In this document: positions 18,977-29,124 of the stretch, one piece after another
How the letters are laid out: each line of letters opens with the position of its first letter
How positions within the stretch are numbered: position 1 is the first letter of the stretch
NCBI GenBank assembly: GCA_024274785.1
Contig: JAJSAM010000004.1
Span: 1-64,000, forward strand
DNA length: 64,000 nucleotides
DNA from: Planctomycetota bacterium
GTDB lineage: Bacteria > Planctomycetota > JAJSAM01
Reading direction: 5' to 3'
Made by a program: the position numbers and the translations under genes
Notes under the pieces: generated by a model
The model's input: only the letters and a program-made list of their open reading frames with translations
What the model was told of the DNA's origin: nothing
Databases searched by the model: none

Positions 18977-20608
18977 TCAGCGCTGGCTCCGGTCCTCGGG
19001 AAGCTTCGGGGCTTCGCGCTTCTTCCGGTCCTGCAGCACCTTCAGGCCTTCCCGGGCCAACCGGGCGCGTCCCTCTTCGGAATCGAGGTCCGCGGCCGTG
19101 CCGATCTGGACGGCGGTGATGATGAAGAAGGCGTTCCGGGCCTTCTCCGCCACCATCTTCTCCCCGTCGGCCAGCAGCGGAACGAGGTATTCCGCAAAGC
19201 GCTTGAACTTGAGATGCTCCATGGCTTCGATGGCCTTCAGCTTCATGGCGAACGATCGCCGTCCCTGCCACCAGCCTCGCCACTGCTTCGTCAGCGTATC
19301 GCGCAGATCTTCGGGGATCGGCGTTTCCGGATCGTCGAGAAAGTAGAGCCCGGAGTAGCTGCGCAGGGATTCGACGGCCACGCGGAACACGTAGAGACTC
19401 TCGTCGTCGAGCGTCTGAAGCAATACCGGAACCGCCGCCTCGGTCTTGATCGTCCCGAGGGCGGCCGCCGCGGCGGCCCGGACCTTCTCGTCCGGATCGC
19501 CGTCGGTCGGATGGTGAATGATCACCTGGAGCAGGCTCACCGAGTTGGCTCCGCCGACCACGCCGAGGTTGTTCACCGCCAACACCCGGATCAGGGCATC
19601 CTTCTCGTACTTGATGCTCACCTTTTCCACCAACTTGCGTGGTGGGGGGTGGACTTTCAGTTCCACCAGGAGTTTGACGGCCTCCCGGCGCTCCGTGAGG
19701 TCCTTGCTGTCGAGCAGCTCGATCAGCCCCTCGATCGTCACCTGTTTGCGACCGCTGCCGCCCTGCTTGATCCGCTCCATCTCCTGGTCCGCCTCGCCGC
19801 GGAGAGGGCTGCCCTCCGGAGTGTGCTTCTTCATTCGTTCGAGGGTCTCGACCGCCTTCCGGGTCATCCCCTTCTCGAGGTACAGGCTCTTCAGGAAGAC
19901 GTAGCTTTCGAGGTCCTTCGGCTCGACTTCCAGGTACTTCTCGAATGCCTGGATGGCCTGGTCGATCTTGCGGTCGAAGCCGAGCGCGAGGGCGTAGCCC
20001 TTCAGCGCCGCGGAGTCCCGCGGATAGCGCTCCAGCACGGTGCGGAACTCCGTGATCGCCCGATCGAATCGCTTCTGCCGAAGATGCAGGTGGCCCAGCA
20101 GCGTACGCACCTCCCGGTTGCCCGGCTCCTTGTTCAGGACGATCTTGAATTCCCTCTCCGCGCCGGCCAGATCACGGATGCTGACCAACAGCTTTCCAAG
20201 CTGGGAGTGGGCGCGCATGAGCCCGGGGTCGAGCTTGAGTGAGAGATGGAAGTGGCGCTCCGCCTCCTCCATGTTGTTCTTCATCATGAAGTAGACGCCG
20301 AGTCCGTAGTACGGGTAGGGGAATGCCGGGTTCTTCTCGATGGACCAGTCGAACTGCTCCCGCGCTTTCTCCAACTCACCCACCAGCCCGTAGGCTCGGC
20401 CGAGCAGGTAGTGCGCCGCCGCGGACTTCGTCAGCTCGACCTCGGATTTCGCCCTGGCGACGACTTCGGCGCGCTGGTTCCGGTCCATCAGCTCGTCCTG
20501 GCGCCGCATCACGTCCTCGATGCGCACGTCCTCGGCCAGAATCGGCCCGCTCGAGAGGATTAGCAACGCCAGCAAGGCCAGGGGGACCAGTATCGGTAGC
20601 CTACGCAT
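18977..20608 (-). CDS. Secreted TPR + HEAT-repeat protein between glyQ and glyS
   Basis: Signal peptide ([25 protein letters not shown]), TPRs, then HEAT-like repeats ([25 protein letters not shown]); overlaps glyQ end by 8 nt. Confidence 0.8.
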   Translation of the reverse strand: MRRLPILVPLALLALLILSSGPILAEDVRIEDVMRRQDELMDRNQRAEVVARAKSEVELTKSAAAHYLLGRAYGLVGELEKAREQFDWSIEKNPAFPYPYYGLGVYFMMKNNMEEAERHFHLSLKLDPGLMRAHSQLGKLLVSIRDLAGAEREFKIVLNKEPGNREVRTLLGHLHLRQKRFDRAITEFRTVLERYPRDSAALKGYALALGFDRKIDQAIQAFEKYLEVEPKDLESYVFLKSLYLEKGMTRKAVETLERMKKHTPEGSPLRGEADQEMERIKQGGSGRKQVTIEGLIELLDSKDLTERREAVKLLVELKVHPPPRKLVEKVSIKYEKDALIRVLAVNNLGVVGGANSVSLLQVIIHHPTDGDPDEKVRAAAAAALGTIKTEAAVPVLLQTLDDESLYVFRVAVESLRSYSGLYFLDDPETPIPEDLRDTLTKQWRGWWQGRRSFAMKLKAIEAMEHLKFKRFAEYLVPLLADGEKMVAEKARNAFFIITAVQIGTAADLDSEEGRARLAREGLKVLQDRKKREAPKLPEDRSQR

Positions 20609-21473
20609 CGGATTCCGCCTCCTCGGCAGAGAGCCCCTCGAGGTACTGCCTGACGCACGCCCGGGCGAGGGCCCGCACGCGGCCGATGTACTCGGCCCGC
20701 TGGTTCACGCCGATCGCGCCCCGGGCGTCCAGGAGATTGAACTGGTGCGAGCACTTGAGGGTCAGGTCGTATGCCGGAAGGACGAGTTCGGCCCTCAGCA
20801 GCCGACGGCACTCCGCTTCGTAGTCGTCGAAGTGCCGGACGGCCAGTCCGGCGTCCGACTCCTCGAAGTTGAAACGGGAGTACTCCACCTCGTTGCGGAG
20901 GTACACGTCCCCGTAGGAGACGCCGTCGACCCAGGTCAGGTCGTACACGGAGTCCACCTTCTGGAGGTACATGGCCAGACGTTCCAGACCGTACGTCAGC
21001 TCCAGGGAGACAGGGTCGAGGTCGAATCCGCCCATCTTCTGGAAGTATGTGTACTGGGTCACTTCCATGCCGTCGAGCCACACCTCCCAGCCGAGACCGG
21101 AGGCGCCGAGCGTCGGGCTTTCCCAGTCGTCCTCCACGAAACGGACATCGTGCCGGGTCAGGTCGAGCCCGAGCGCGGCGAGAGAGCGCAGGTACAGCTC
21201 CTGGGCGTCTGCCGGGGCCGGCTTGACGATGACCTGGTACTGGTAGTAATGCTGCAGCCTGAACGGGTTTTCTCCGTACCGGCCGTCGGTCGGTCGCCGG
21301 CAGGGTTGCACGTAGGCGGCGCGCCACGGCGCTTTGCCCAGACAGCGAAGCACAGTGGCGGGACAAAACGTCCCCGCCCCCACCTCGGTGTCGTAGGGCT
21401 GGAGCAGAATGGCGCCCTCTCCGGCCCAGTACTCGGAGAGGCGAAGAATCATTTGCTGGAAGTTCAAGGCCAT
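20601..21473 (-). CDS. glyQ: Glycine--tRNA ligase alpha subunit
   Basis: [46 protein letters not shown]. Confidence 0.93.
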   Translation of the reverse strand: MALNFQQMILRLSEYWAGEGAILLQPYDTEVGAGTFCPATVLRCLGKAPWRAAYVQPCRRPTDGRYGENPFRLQHYYQYQVIVKPAPADAQELYLRSLAALGLDLTRHDVRFVEDDWESPTLGASGLGWEVWLDGMEVTQYTYFQKMGGFDLDPVSLELTYGLERLAMYLQKVDSVYDLTWVDGVSYGDVYLRNEVEYSRFNFEESDAGLAVRHFDDYEAECRRLLRAELVLPAYDLTLKCSHQFNLLDARGAIGVNQRAEYIGRVRALARACVRQYLEGLSAEEAESDA

Positions 21474-21547
21474 ATCGCGGCGAAGTGTAGCAAGGGGCAC
21501 GGGGGCCCATAAGCAAAAGCCATCAAGGCCGCACCGACCGCCGCCCC

Positions 21548-21576
21548 TTGCAATTCACGCGTCCGGAAGGTACTTC
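21548..21576 (+). promoter_or_regulatory. Candidate promoter TTGCAA-N17-TACTTC
   Basis: Upstream of lipoprotein gene at 21603, divergent from glyQ. Confidence 0.4.
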
Positions 21577-21602
21577 CTCGGGGTCGATTCCCCGGAGGTT
21601 CC

Positions 21603-22736
21603 ATGAAGCTCAATGCGCTTGCCCTCTCCCTGATCCTCACGCCCTTCCTGCTGCCCGCCTGCACGGAGAAGGAATACTCCGCAACCGCCATCGTGGCTGT
21701 ACAGTCCTCGATGCCCGGTCCCGCGGGCCGGGACGCCCCGGTCCCGGAACACGAGATCCGAAAGCAGGCCGCCCTCCTCACCTCTCTCTCTACGATCCGG
21801 AAGACGGTTGAGGGAAAGCGTTTCCAGCACTGGTCGGCCTACCAGGGAAACACGGTGGAGCAGGTGGCGAGACAACTCCTGCCGCGGCTCCGCGCGCGCA
21901 TTCTGCCGCGGACGAACCTGATCGAACTCAGTTGCAGCCATCCCGACCCGGACCTCGCCCACCGGATCGTGAATTCCATCATCGACGTCGTCATTGAACA
22001 GCAGACCGACGATGCCCGCCAGGCCCTGCTGGGGCCGATGGCGAACTGGCAACAGGAGAGGAGCATCATTCGGAGCCGGATCGAAGATCTGGGCAACGAG
22101 TTCCTCCGGGAGCACCCCGGTTTCTCCACCCCGAGGGAGATGGTGCTCGAATTCGATCGTCTGCGGCAGAGCCTCCTGACCTACTCCGGCAAGCTCGACG
22201 AATTGACCCTCTCACTCTCCGCCGCTGAGCCCCTGGCGGATGCGATCCGCCGCGCCCTCGCCGAGGGAGGCGCCGGGCTGTCCGCGCTCTACGATCACCC
22301 CGGGTTGACGCGCCGGCCGGAGGACCGCGACCTCTCCGTCAATTCCAACACCGCCGCCGCGGAACTCGAGTCCCTCCAGGAGTATCTCGCACCGCAGCAC
22401 CCCCAGGTGCAGGCCGCCATGACCCGTGTCCGGGACCTCGAGGCCCGTCTCCGGAATTTCCGGGACACCTGGCTCCTCGGAAAACTCGCCGACTACGACG
22501 CTCTCACCACCCAGCGGGAACGGGTCCGGGAGTTGCAAAGCGATGTGGCCGGCGAAACCCACCGGCTGGCGGTGGTCATGACCGCATACGATGACGCTGA
22601 AAAACAGAAAATCGCAGACGAACAACGCCTGGCGATCATCGACGCCAGAATCGACGAAATCCTGAGCCAATGGAAAGTGGTTCGCGCCGGAATTGCCTTG
22701 ATCGAGCCCGCGGCACGGCCCCGCAGCCACGACTGA
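21603..22736 (+). CDS. Lipoprotein resembling the periplasmic/coiled-coil part of Wzz/GumC polysaccharide co-polymerases, without TM helices
   Basis: Lipobox LLPAC; YSATAIVAVQ, TNLIELSCSHPDPDLAHRIVNSIIDVVIEQQ, coiled coil, C-term LIEPAARP. Confidence 0.55.
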   Translation: MKLNALALSLILTPFLLPACTEKEYSATAIVAVQSSMPGPAGRDAPVPEHEIRKQAALLTSLSTIRKTVEGKRFQHWSAYQGNTVEQVARQLLPRLRARILPRTNLIELSCSHPDPDLAHRIVNSIIDVVIEQQTDDARQALLGPMANWQQERSIIRSRIEDLGNEFLREHPGFSTPREMVLEFDRLRQSLLTYSGKLDELTLSLSAAEPLADAIRRALAEGGAGLSALYDHPGLTRRPEDRDLSVNSNTAAAELESLQEYLAPQHPQVQAAMTRVRDLEARLRNFRDTWLLGKLADYDALTTQRERVRELQSDVAGETHRLAVVMTAYDDAEKQKIADEQRLAIIDARIDEILSQWKVVRAGIALIEPAARPRSHD

Positions 22737-22809
22737 TCCCCCACTCCCGGACTTGGCTACGCAATCCCCGGGGACGATGGTAGAAACACCGTCTCCAAAG
22801 GAGGGATTC

Positions 22810-23712
22810 ATGGCCGGTACAGTCGTCACGACGGATCTCACGGGAATCGACCTGGTGAAGCGCGGCAAGGTCCGCGATGTCTACGAGGTGCCGGAGGGCC
22901 TGCTCATCGTGGCCACCGACCGCCTCTCCGCTTTCGATGTCGTCTTCGCGGAGGGCATCCCCGGCAAGGGGCAGATCCTGACGGCCCTCACGGAATTCTG
23001 GTTCCGGGAATTCCCGGGGGTCGTCGAAAACCACCTCATCACCGCCGACATCGACGAGATGCCCGATGCGGTGAGGGCGCACGCCGACGTGCTCGCCGGC
23101 CGGACGATGCTGGTCCGGAAGACCGAAGTCCTCCCGGTGGAATGTATCGCCCGCGGCTACCTGGCCGGCTCCGGCTACAAGTCCTACCTGAAAGATCGCA
23201 CGGTGTGCGGCATCGAACTCCCCGAAGGACTGCAACTTTCCTCGAAGCTGCCGCAGAACATCTTCACCCCTTCGACCAAGGCCGAGGAAGGCCATGACGA
23301 GAACATCAGCTTCGCAGAGACCGTCGAGATCATCGGTCAGAAGACCGCCGACCGGCTCGACGAGATGACGATGGCGCTCTTCAACGCCGGGTCGGACCTC
23401 CTCGCGGAGAGAGGCATCATCCTCTGCGACACGAAGTTCGAATTCGGACGCACCCCGGACGGCGAGATCATCCTGATCGACGAGGCTCTCACGCCCGACT
23501 CCTCGCGCTTCTGGGACGAGAAGACCTACACCGAGGGCGTCGCGCAGGACTCCTTCGACAAGCAGATCGTGCGCGATTACCTGGAGACCCTCTCCTGGGA
23601 CAAGGCTCCTCCCCCGCCCGCCCTGCCGGCCGAGGTGGTGGAGAAGACGGCGGCACGCTACCGCGAAATCGCGGAGCGCATCATTGGCGAAAAGCTGGAG
23701 ATCTACGGATGA
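22810..23712 (+). CDS. purC: Phosphoribosylaminoimidazole-succinocarboxamide synthase
   Basis: KRGKVRDVYEVPEGLLIVATDRLSAFDVVF...DTKFEFG...LIDEALTPDSSRFW; start at 22810 after AGGAGGG. Confidence 0.93.
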   Translation: MAGTVVTTDLTGIDLVKRGKVRDVYEVPEGLLIVATDRLSAFDVVFAEGIPGKGQILTALTEFWFREFPGVVENHLITADIDEMPDAVRAHADVLAGRTMLVRKTEVLPVECIARGYLAGSGYKSYLKDRTVCGIELPEGLQLSSKLPQNIFTPSTKAEEGHDENISFAETVEIIGQKTADRLDEMTMALFNAGSDLLAERGIILCDTKFEFGRTPDGEIILIDEALTPDSSRFWDEKTYTEGVAQDSFDKQIVRDYLETLSWDKAPPPPALPAEVVEKTAARYREIAERIIGEKLEIYG

Positions 23713-24215
23713 GCACCCCTCTCGTCGGAGTCGTCATGGGCAGCGCCAGCGACCTCCCGGTCATGGAGAAGGCCCCGGAGATGCTCGACAGGCTCGGCAT
23801 CCCCTGCGAAGTGAAGGTTCTCTCGGCCCACCGCACGCCGGATGACACCCGCAAATACGCCCGCGCCGCTCGCGGCCGCGGAATCCAGGTCCTGATCGCC
23901 GGAGCCGGTGGCTCCGCCGCGCTCGCCGGCACCCTCGCCGCGCAGACCGAATTGCCGGTGATCGGCGTTCCGATCGACGCCACGTCCCTCGGCGGAGTCG
24001 ATGCCCTCTACGCCACGGTCCAGATGCCCCCGGGATTCCCGGTCGCGGGTGTGGCCATCGGCAATTGGGGCGCGATCAACGGCGCGCTGCTCGCCGCCCG
24101 GATCATCGCCGTCCACGACAGCGACCTGGCGGAACGCCTGGCGGAGATGCGCAAGGAGATGACGCTGAAGACCCGCAAGTCCTGCAAGGAAGTCGAGAAG
24201 CGGTTCCGGCAGTGA
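23709..24215 (+). CDS. purE: PurE: N5-carboxyaminoimidazole ribonucleotide mutase-like
   Basis: GSASDLPVMEKA, SAHRTPDD, GVDALYATVQMPPGFPVAGVAIG; ATGA overlap with purC. Confidence 0.88.
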   Translation: MSTPLVGVVMGSASDLPVMEKAPEMLDRLGIPCEVKVLSAHRTPDDTRKYARAARGRGIQVLIAGAGGSAALAGTLAAQTELPVIGVPIDATSLGGVDALYATVQMPPGFPVAGVAIGNWGAINGALLAARIIAVHDSDLAERLAEMRKEMTLKTRKSCKEVEKRFRQ

Positions 24216-25273
24216 CGGGCCGGCCCGGCTATCCCCCTGAGCCGATGCGTTGGGAAGGCCAGGCTGACGGCCGCCTGCTCATCATCGAACAGACCCTGCT
24301 TCCCGCCGAGGAGCGCGAGATCGAGCTCTCTTCGGTTCAGGACGTCGCCGATGCCATCTACCGGCTGGCGGTGCGCGGCGCCCCGGCGATCGGGATCACC
24401 GCCGCCTACGGGCTCGTTCTTGCGGCCCGGGCGATCGCCGGCAATCAGACTCCCGATGAGACGGTTTCGGCGCTTGAGCGGGATGCCGCGTTTCTCGCCC
24501 GGACCCGCCCCACCGCGGTCAATCTCACCTGGGCGCTGCGGCGGATGGCCAGGCTCTTTGAGCCTCCCGCAGGCCCCGTGGAGATGCAGCAGCGGCTCCT
24601 CGACGAGGCGCTCTCGATCCACGAGGAGGACCGGCAGGCCTGCCTGGCGATGGCCCGGTGGGCCGCACCGTTTCTCCGCGAAGGTGGCAGCTACCTCACC
24701 CACTGCAACGCCGGATCCCTCGCCACCGGCGGGATCGGGACGGCGCTCGGGGTCTTTCATCTCGCTGCGAGAGAGGGCAAGGCGATCACCGTGTACGTCG
24801 ACGAAACCAGGCCGCTGCTGCAGGGCGCGCGCCTGACCTCGTGGGAGCTCCAGCGTTCCGGGATCGAAGTCAAGCTGATCTGTGACTCCGCGGCGGCCAC
24901 TTTCCTCACCCGGGGACCGGTTCAGGCCGTCTTCGTCGGGGCGGACCGCATCGCCGGGAACGGCGATGCTGCGAACAAGCTCGGCACCCTCTCCGTGGCC
25001 CTTGCGGCCCGGCACGCCGGGATACCCTTTTACGTGGTGGCGCCCTCCTCGACCTTCGATCTCACGCTGGCGGATGGTGGGGAGATCCCGATCGAGGAGC
25101 GTCCGCCCGAGGAAGTCACGGACGGCTTTGGCCGCCGCACCGCGCCCGAAGGCATCGGCATCTGCAATCCGGCCTTCGATGTCACCCCGGCCGACCTCAT
25201 CACCGCGCTGATCACCGAACGAGGCGTGATCGAAGCACCAACTACCGAGCGAATTCGCACCGTCCTCGCCTGA
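24212..25273 (+). CDS. mtnA: S-methyl-5-thioribose-1-phosphate isomerase, GTG start
   Basis: RGAPAIGITAAYG, THCNAGSLATGGIGTALG, YVDETRPLLQGARLTSWEL, GADRIAGNGDAANKLGT. Confidence 0.92.
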   Translation: MTGRPGYPPEPMRWEGQADGRLLIIEQTLLPAEEREIELSSVQDVADAIYRLAVRGAPAIGITAAYGLVLAARAIAGNQTPDETVSALERDAAFLARTRPTAVNLTWALRRMARLFEPPAGPVEMQQRLLDEALSIHEEDRQACLAMARWAAPFLREGGSYLTHCNAGSLATGGIGTALGVFHLAAREGKAITVYVDETRPLLQGARLTSWELQRSGIEVKLICDSAAATFLTRGPVQAVFVGADRIAGNGDAANKLGTLSVALAARHAGIPFYVVAPSSTFDLTLADGGEIPIEERPPEEVTDGFGRRTAPEGIGICNPAFDVTPADLITALITERGVIEAPTTERIRTVLA

Positions 25274-25419
25274 CTCTCAATCTGGTAGAGGCATTCCCGG
25301 AATCGCGAGAATCTCCTTCGGTGCCGCACACGCTATTCCGATGAAAGGTCCGTTACCCAGTTCCGGAACGGGCCTGGCAGGGATTGTCCTTGCCCCGGGC
25401 CGAAAGCCGCGGAGAGGAA

Positions 25420-28400
25420 ATGGCGCTCACTGGTGACCTGAGAAACATCGGGCTGTCGGACCTATTCCAGACCCTCCATCAGAACCGGGCCACCGGTGTT
25501 CTGGAGGTCGTCAGTGGATCGTCTCGGAAGAGCCTGCTCTTTACCTCGGCCGGAGTCACCCTCAAGTCCCGGCGCGCTCTGTCCGGCGCTCGCATGGGAA
25601 AGCGCCTGATCGGCCTGAGGAAGGTCACCGCGGAGGACATCCAGGATGCCCTGGCCGAGCAGGAGGAGGACGGCGGGCTGATCGGCGAGCTGCTGGTGTC
25701 CAGGGGCTGCTGCACCGAGGACGATATCCAGGAGGTCATCCGGTATCACATCGAGGAAGACCTCTTCGAACTCTTCTCGTGGACCCAGGGCACGTTCTCC
25801 TTCCATGAAGGCAGCGAGCCGAGTCAGGAGGAACTCTCCGGACCATACGCAGCGGTTTCGATCGACCCCGCGCAAGCCATCTTTGATGCGGCACGGAGGA
25901 TCGACGAGTGCCAGCGGGCGTGGGATCAGCTCCCCCACCGCTCTCAGATTCTCACCCGCACGAACAGTGCGCTCGATTCCCTCGACCAGAGCGAGTGGAA
26001 CAGCAACGCCTGCGAAATCTACGCCCGACTCGACGACTCGCGAACCATCGACGAGATCCTGGACGACCTTTTCATCGCGGAATACGAAGCAATCCCCACG
26101 CTCGTCGAGTTGCAGAATCACGGCCTGGCTCGCAAGCGGACCGTGAGTGAGCTGGCATCAAGCGCCTCCGTCCTGTCCGTTCGCGAGGAGTACTCCCGCG
26201 CCCTGTTGTGCCTGAAGGCAGCTCTCATCGATCGGCCGGACGATCTGGAACTTCTGGACAGTCTTTGCGCCATCTACGAAAGCATGGGCGACACGTCCGA
26301 GGCAGCCGGCGTGCTGAAGCACATGGCTCAACTGAGCTACGGCGCGAGAGATTTCGAAGCGGCTGCCGATCTCCTGACCCGGGCCTCCAGGTACTCTCCG
26401 GGTTCCGCAGATATCCATGAACAACTCGCCATGGTTCTCTCCCAGGGGGGTGATCCGGCCGGAGCGATGGCCGCCTACATCTCCGCCAGCGAGATCATGA
26501 TCGGGCAGAAGGACTTCAGGGCGGCCATCGACATCTGCACACTCGGCCTCCAACTGGATCCGAACAACATCCGCCTGCGGTACAACCTGGCGAATTCCTG
26601 CATCGGTGCCGGCGACACCCAGGCTGCCGTCGAGCAGCTCATTGAACTCGTTCCCGCCGTCGAAGCCGAAGGTTCCCGCCGGCGGATCGAGGACATCTAC
26701 CGCCGCATCCTCCAACTCGACTCCTCGAGGCGGGAGTACCTGGCCCGCCTGGAACGAGTCACGCTGGAGGGCATCCGCAAGAGAAAGCGGATCAAGGTCA
26801 TGGCCGTACTCGGATCCTCCATCCTGGTCCTCGCCGCGCTGGCCGTAGTGGCCATGCCAGGCGGCCCCGACTGCAACGATCTGGTGGAGCAGGCCAACGC
26901 CATGTTGGATGCCGGAGACCTGCGGGGCGCGGACCGGCTCGCCAACCAGGTCATCGATGAGGATCCGGAATCGGACGCAGCGATACTGGCCCGGAACATC
27001 CTCGAGATGGCGGCCCGCAGAAAACAGTCCGCCAGCGGCCCGGAAAAGACGGCGAAGCTCGAACTGGATGGAACGTTGAAGCTTCTCTTCGACACCGCCG
27101 AGTTGCGCTTTGCCGACGGAATCTACGACCAGGGAGTGGGCAAACTCGTCGAGGCGGTCAGCTTCCTCCAGACAGAGGACACCAGGCGCAACCTCGAGCT
27201 CATCGGAAAGCGTGACTCCAAGGCCATACTGTCCGCCTACCGGAAGCAGACCACCGACATGCTGGCAACCTACGTCGAAGGTCTGAAGCAATTGACCCAC
27301 AAGGCCGAGGGGGAGTTCTCCGAGCTCAAGGACGAAAAGCTCGCCACCGGAGAGATCTCCGAGGTGGAGATTGCACTGGAGAAAGCGGAACGTCTGCTCA
27401 ACGAGACGGATCCGACCATGCACGAGCGCATCGTAGGCCAGGCCGAGATGGCCGAATCCGCCATCAGCAATGGGAAGGCGGAGGAGAGCAAGGCTCTGCA
27501 GGACGTAATAGACAGGCTTCGGCGCCTCAATGCGGAGATCACGGGACGCTATCACACTCTCCGGGCCAGCGTCCTCAGGCACAACCTCTATGAGTCATTC
27601 GCGCTCGTCACCCAGACGGCCAACGACCTGAAGAACCAGGGGCGGCTGAAGGAGGCCAGAGAAGTCTGTGCCCACTACCTGGCGGAGTGTGACAACCTCC
27701 GCCGCGAGAGGCCGGCCGGATACTACGCACCGGTGGCCGAACTGCTTCTTGGTGACAGCGGCCGAAACCTCGACGGCAAGATGGCCGCCGAGATGGAACG
27801 TATCGACCGGGTCCTCGGAGACATCGAGCTGGCCGAGCGCTCCATCCGTGAGGGAAGACACGCCCAGGCAAACGCCCTGCTGCGATCGCTCATTCGCGAC
27901 AACTTCCGAATCGACTTCAGAAGGCTCATTCGGCTCGCCCTCTGGGTCCGCACCAGCCCCACCGGCGCCGAGGTCACGATGTCGTGGGACGGACGGCAGG
28001 ACGTTTCGCTCGGCAGGACGACCGAGGAGGGGATTCTCGTCCGCTATCCTCCTCACGGTACAACCGTCATCACCATACAGAAGGAGACCTTCAAGCCGGT
28101 CACGCTCACCATCAGGGACTTCGAAGACGATCAGGCCGCCGCCCCGATCATTCGCCTGGAGAAGGACTTCTTCTGGAAAGCAGAAGGCGTCGGCCCCCAG
28201 CAGGCCCGCCCGCTGCTCCTCGAGAATTCAGTTCTCCTCGCCGGACGAGATGGACACGTCCGGACCCTGGATCTCCAGACCGGCAAGCCGGGAATGGACC
28301 ACGATCACGGCCTTCTCAGCGGATTTGCCGCAGCCCCGCTCCGGCTCGGTGACGTCGTCTGGCTCCCTTGTCTCGACCAACGGATTCTCGCGTTCGACCT

Positions 28401-29124
28401 GAGGACCAGGCGGGTCCTTCACAACTTCGAGTTCGGCGCAAGACTCCGGACCTCGCCGATCAAGTCCGCTGGAAACGTCGTCGTGGTCGATGAACTCGGG
28501 ATGATGCGAGCCTTCGAGGGCGCCAGCGAATCCTGGAGCCGCCAGTTGAATGGGCGGGTTCTGTCGGATCCCGTCGCCTCCGACCAGGCCATCTATGTAG
28601 CCACGACCAGCGGAAAGATCTACGCGCTCACCCCGCAGTCGGGAGCCATTTCATGGTCCACGAACATCGGTATGCCCGTTCACTCCCCGGTCATCCTCGA
28701 TCCGACCGGCCGCCCCATCGTGGCCACCGATTCCGGGACCGTTCACCTTCTTGATCCAGGCAGCGGGAAGGAACTCTGGTCCACCCGGCTCGACAACGCC
28801 GCCCGTGGCAGGCCTGCGATCTTCGACGGTCATGTCTGGGTCTGCACTCTCTCCGGCGGGATCTATGCGCTTGCGCTCGGCGACGGCGCCATCACCAGGC
28901 GACTCTCCTCCCGGCACGGCATTTCGATCGAGCGGGGACCGGTGTTCGATGAAGACCGGTTCTACATCGTCGATTCCCACGGAAAACTGGCCAGCCTGGA
29001 CCTGGACGGAACACTGTTCTGGCGTGTCGACCTCGAAACCGCGTCGGCCACCCCTCCCGTGATCCGTGGAAACCGGGTGTTCGTCGCCACTTCGGAGGGT
29101 GCGGTCTACTGCTTCGAGCGATAG
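25420..29124 (+). CDS. Multidomain single-pass membrane protein: DUF4388 (PatA N-terminal-like) - TPR - TM - coiled coil - PEGA - PQQ-like beta-propeller
   Basis: N-term LTGDLRNIGLSDLFQTLHQNRATGVLEV; TPRs; TM IKVMAVLGSSILVLAALAVVAM; PEGA-like VRTSPTGAEVTMSWDG; repeated PQQ-like blades. GGAGAGGA before ATG at 25420. Confidence 0.8.
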   Translation: MALTGDLRNIGLSDLFQTLHQNRATGVLEVVSGSSRKSLLFTSAGVTLKSRRALSGARMGKRLIGLRKVTAEDIQDALAEQEEDGGLIGELLVSRGCCTEDDIQEVIRYHIEEDLFELFSWTQGTFSFHEGSEPSQEELSGPYAAVSIDPAQAIFDAARRIDECQRAWDQLPHRSQILTRTNSALDSLDQSEWNSNACEIYARLDDSRTIDEILDDLFIAEYEAIPTLVELQNHGLARKRTVSELASSASVLSVREEYSRALLCLKAALIDRPDDLELLDSLCAIYESMGDTSEAAGVLKHMAQLSYGARDFEAAADLLTRASRYSPGSADIHEQLAMVLSQGGDPAGAMAAYISASEIMIGQKDFRAAIDICTLGLQLDPNNIRLRYNLANSCIGAGDTQAAVEQLIELVPAVEAEGSRRRIEDIYRRILQLDSSRREYLARLERVTLEGIRKRKRIKVMAVLGSSILVLAALAVVAMPGGPDCNDLVEQANAMLDAGDLRGADRLANQVIDEDPESDAAILARNILEMAARRKQSASGPEKTAKLELDGTLKLLFDTAELRFADGIYDQGVGKLVEAVSFLQTEDTRRNLELIGKRDSKAILSAYRKQTTDMLATYVEGLKQLTHKAEGEFSELKDEKLATGEISEVEIALEKAERLLNETDPTMHERIVGQAEMAESAISNGKAEESKALQDVIDRLRRLNAEITGRYHTLRASVLRHNLYESFALVTQTANDLKNQGRLKEAREVCAHYLAECDNLRRERPAGYYAPVAELLLGDSGRNLDGKMAAEMERIDRVLGDIELAERSIREGRHAQANALLRSLIRDNFRIDFRRLIRLALWVRTSPTGAEVTMSWDGRQDVSLGRTTEEGILVRYPPHGTTVITIQKETFKPVTLTIRDFEDDQAAAPIIRLEKDFFWKAEGVGPQQARPLLLENSVLLAGRDGHVRTLDLQTGKPGMDHDHGLLSGFAAAPLRLGDVVWLPCLDQRILAFDLRTRRVLHNFEFGARLRTSPIKSAGNVVVVDELGMMRAFEGASESWSRQLNGRVLSDPVASDQAIYVATTSGKIYALTPQSGAISWSTNIGMPVHSPVILDPTGRPIVATDSGTVHLLDPGSGKELWSTRLDNAARGRPAIFDGHVWVCTLSGGIYALALGDGAITRRLSSRHGISIERGPVFDEDRFYIVDSHGKLASLDLDGTLFWRVDLETASATPPVIRGNRVFVATSEGAVYCFER

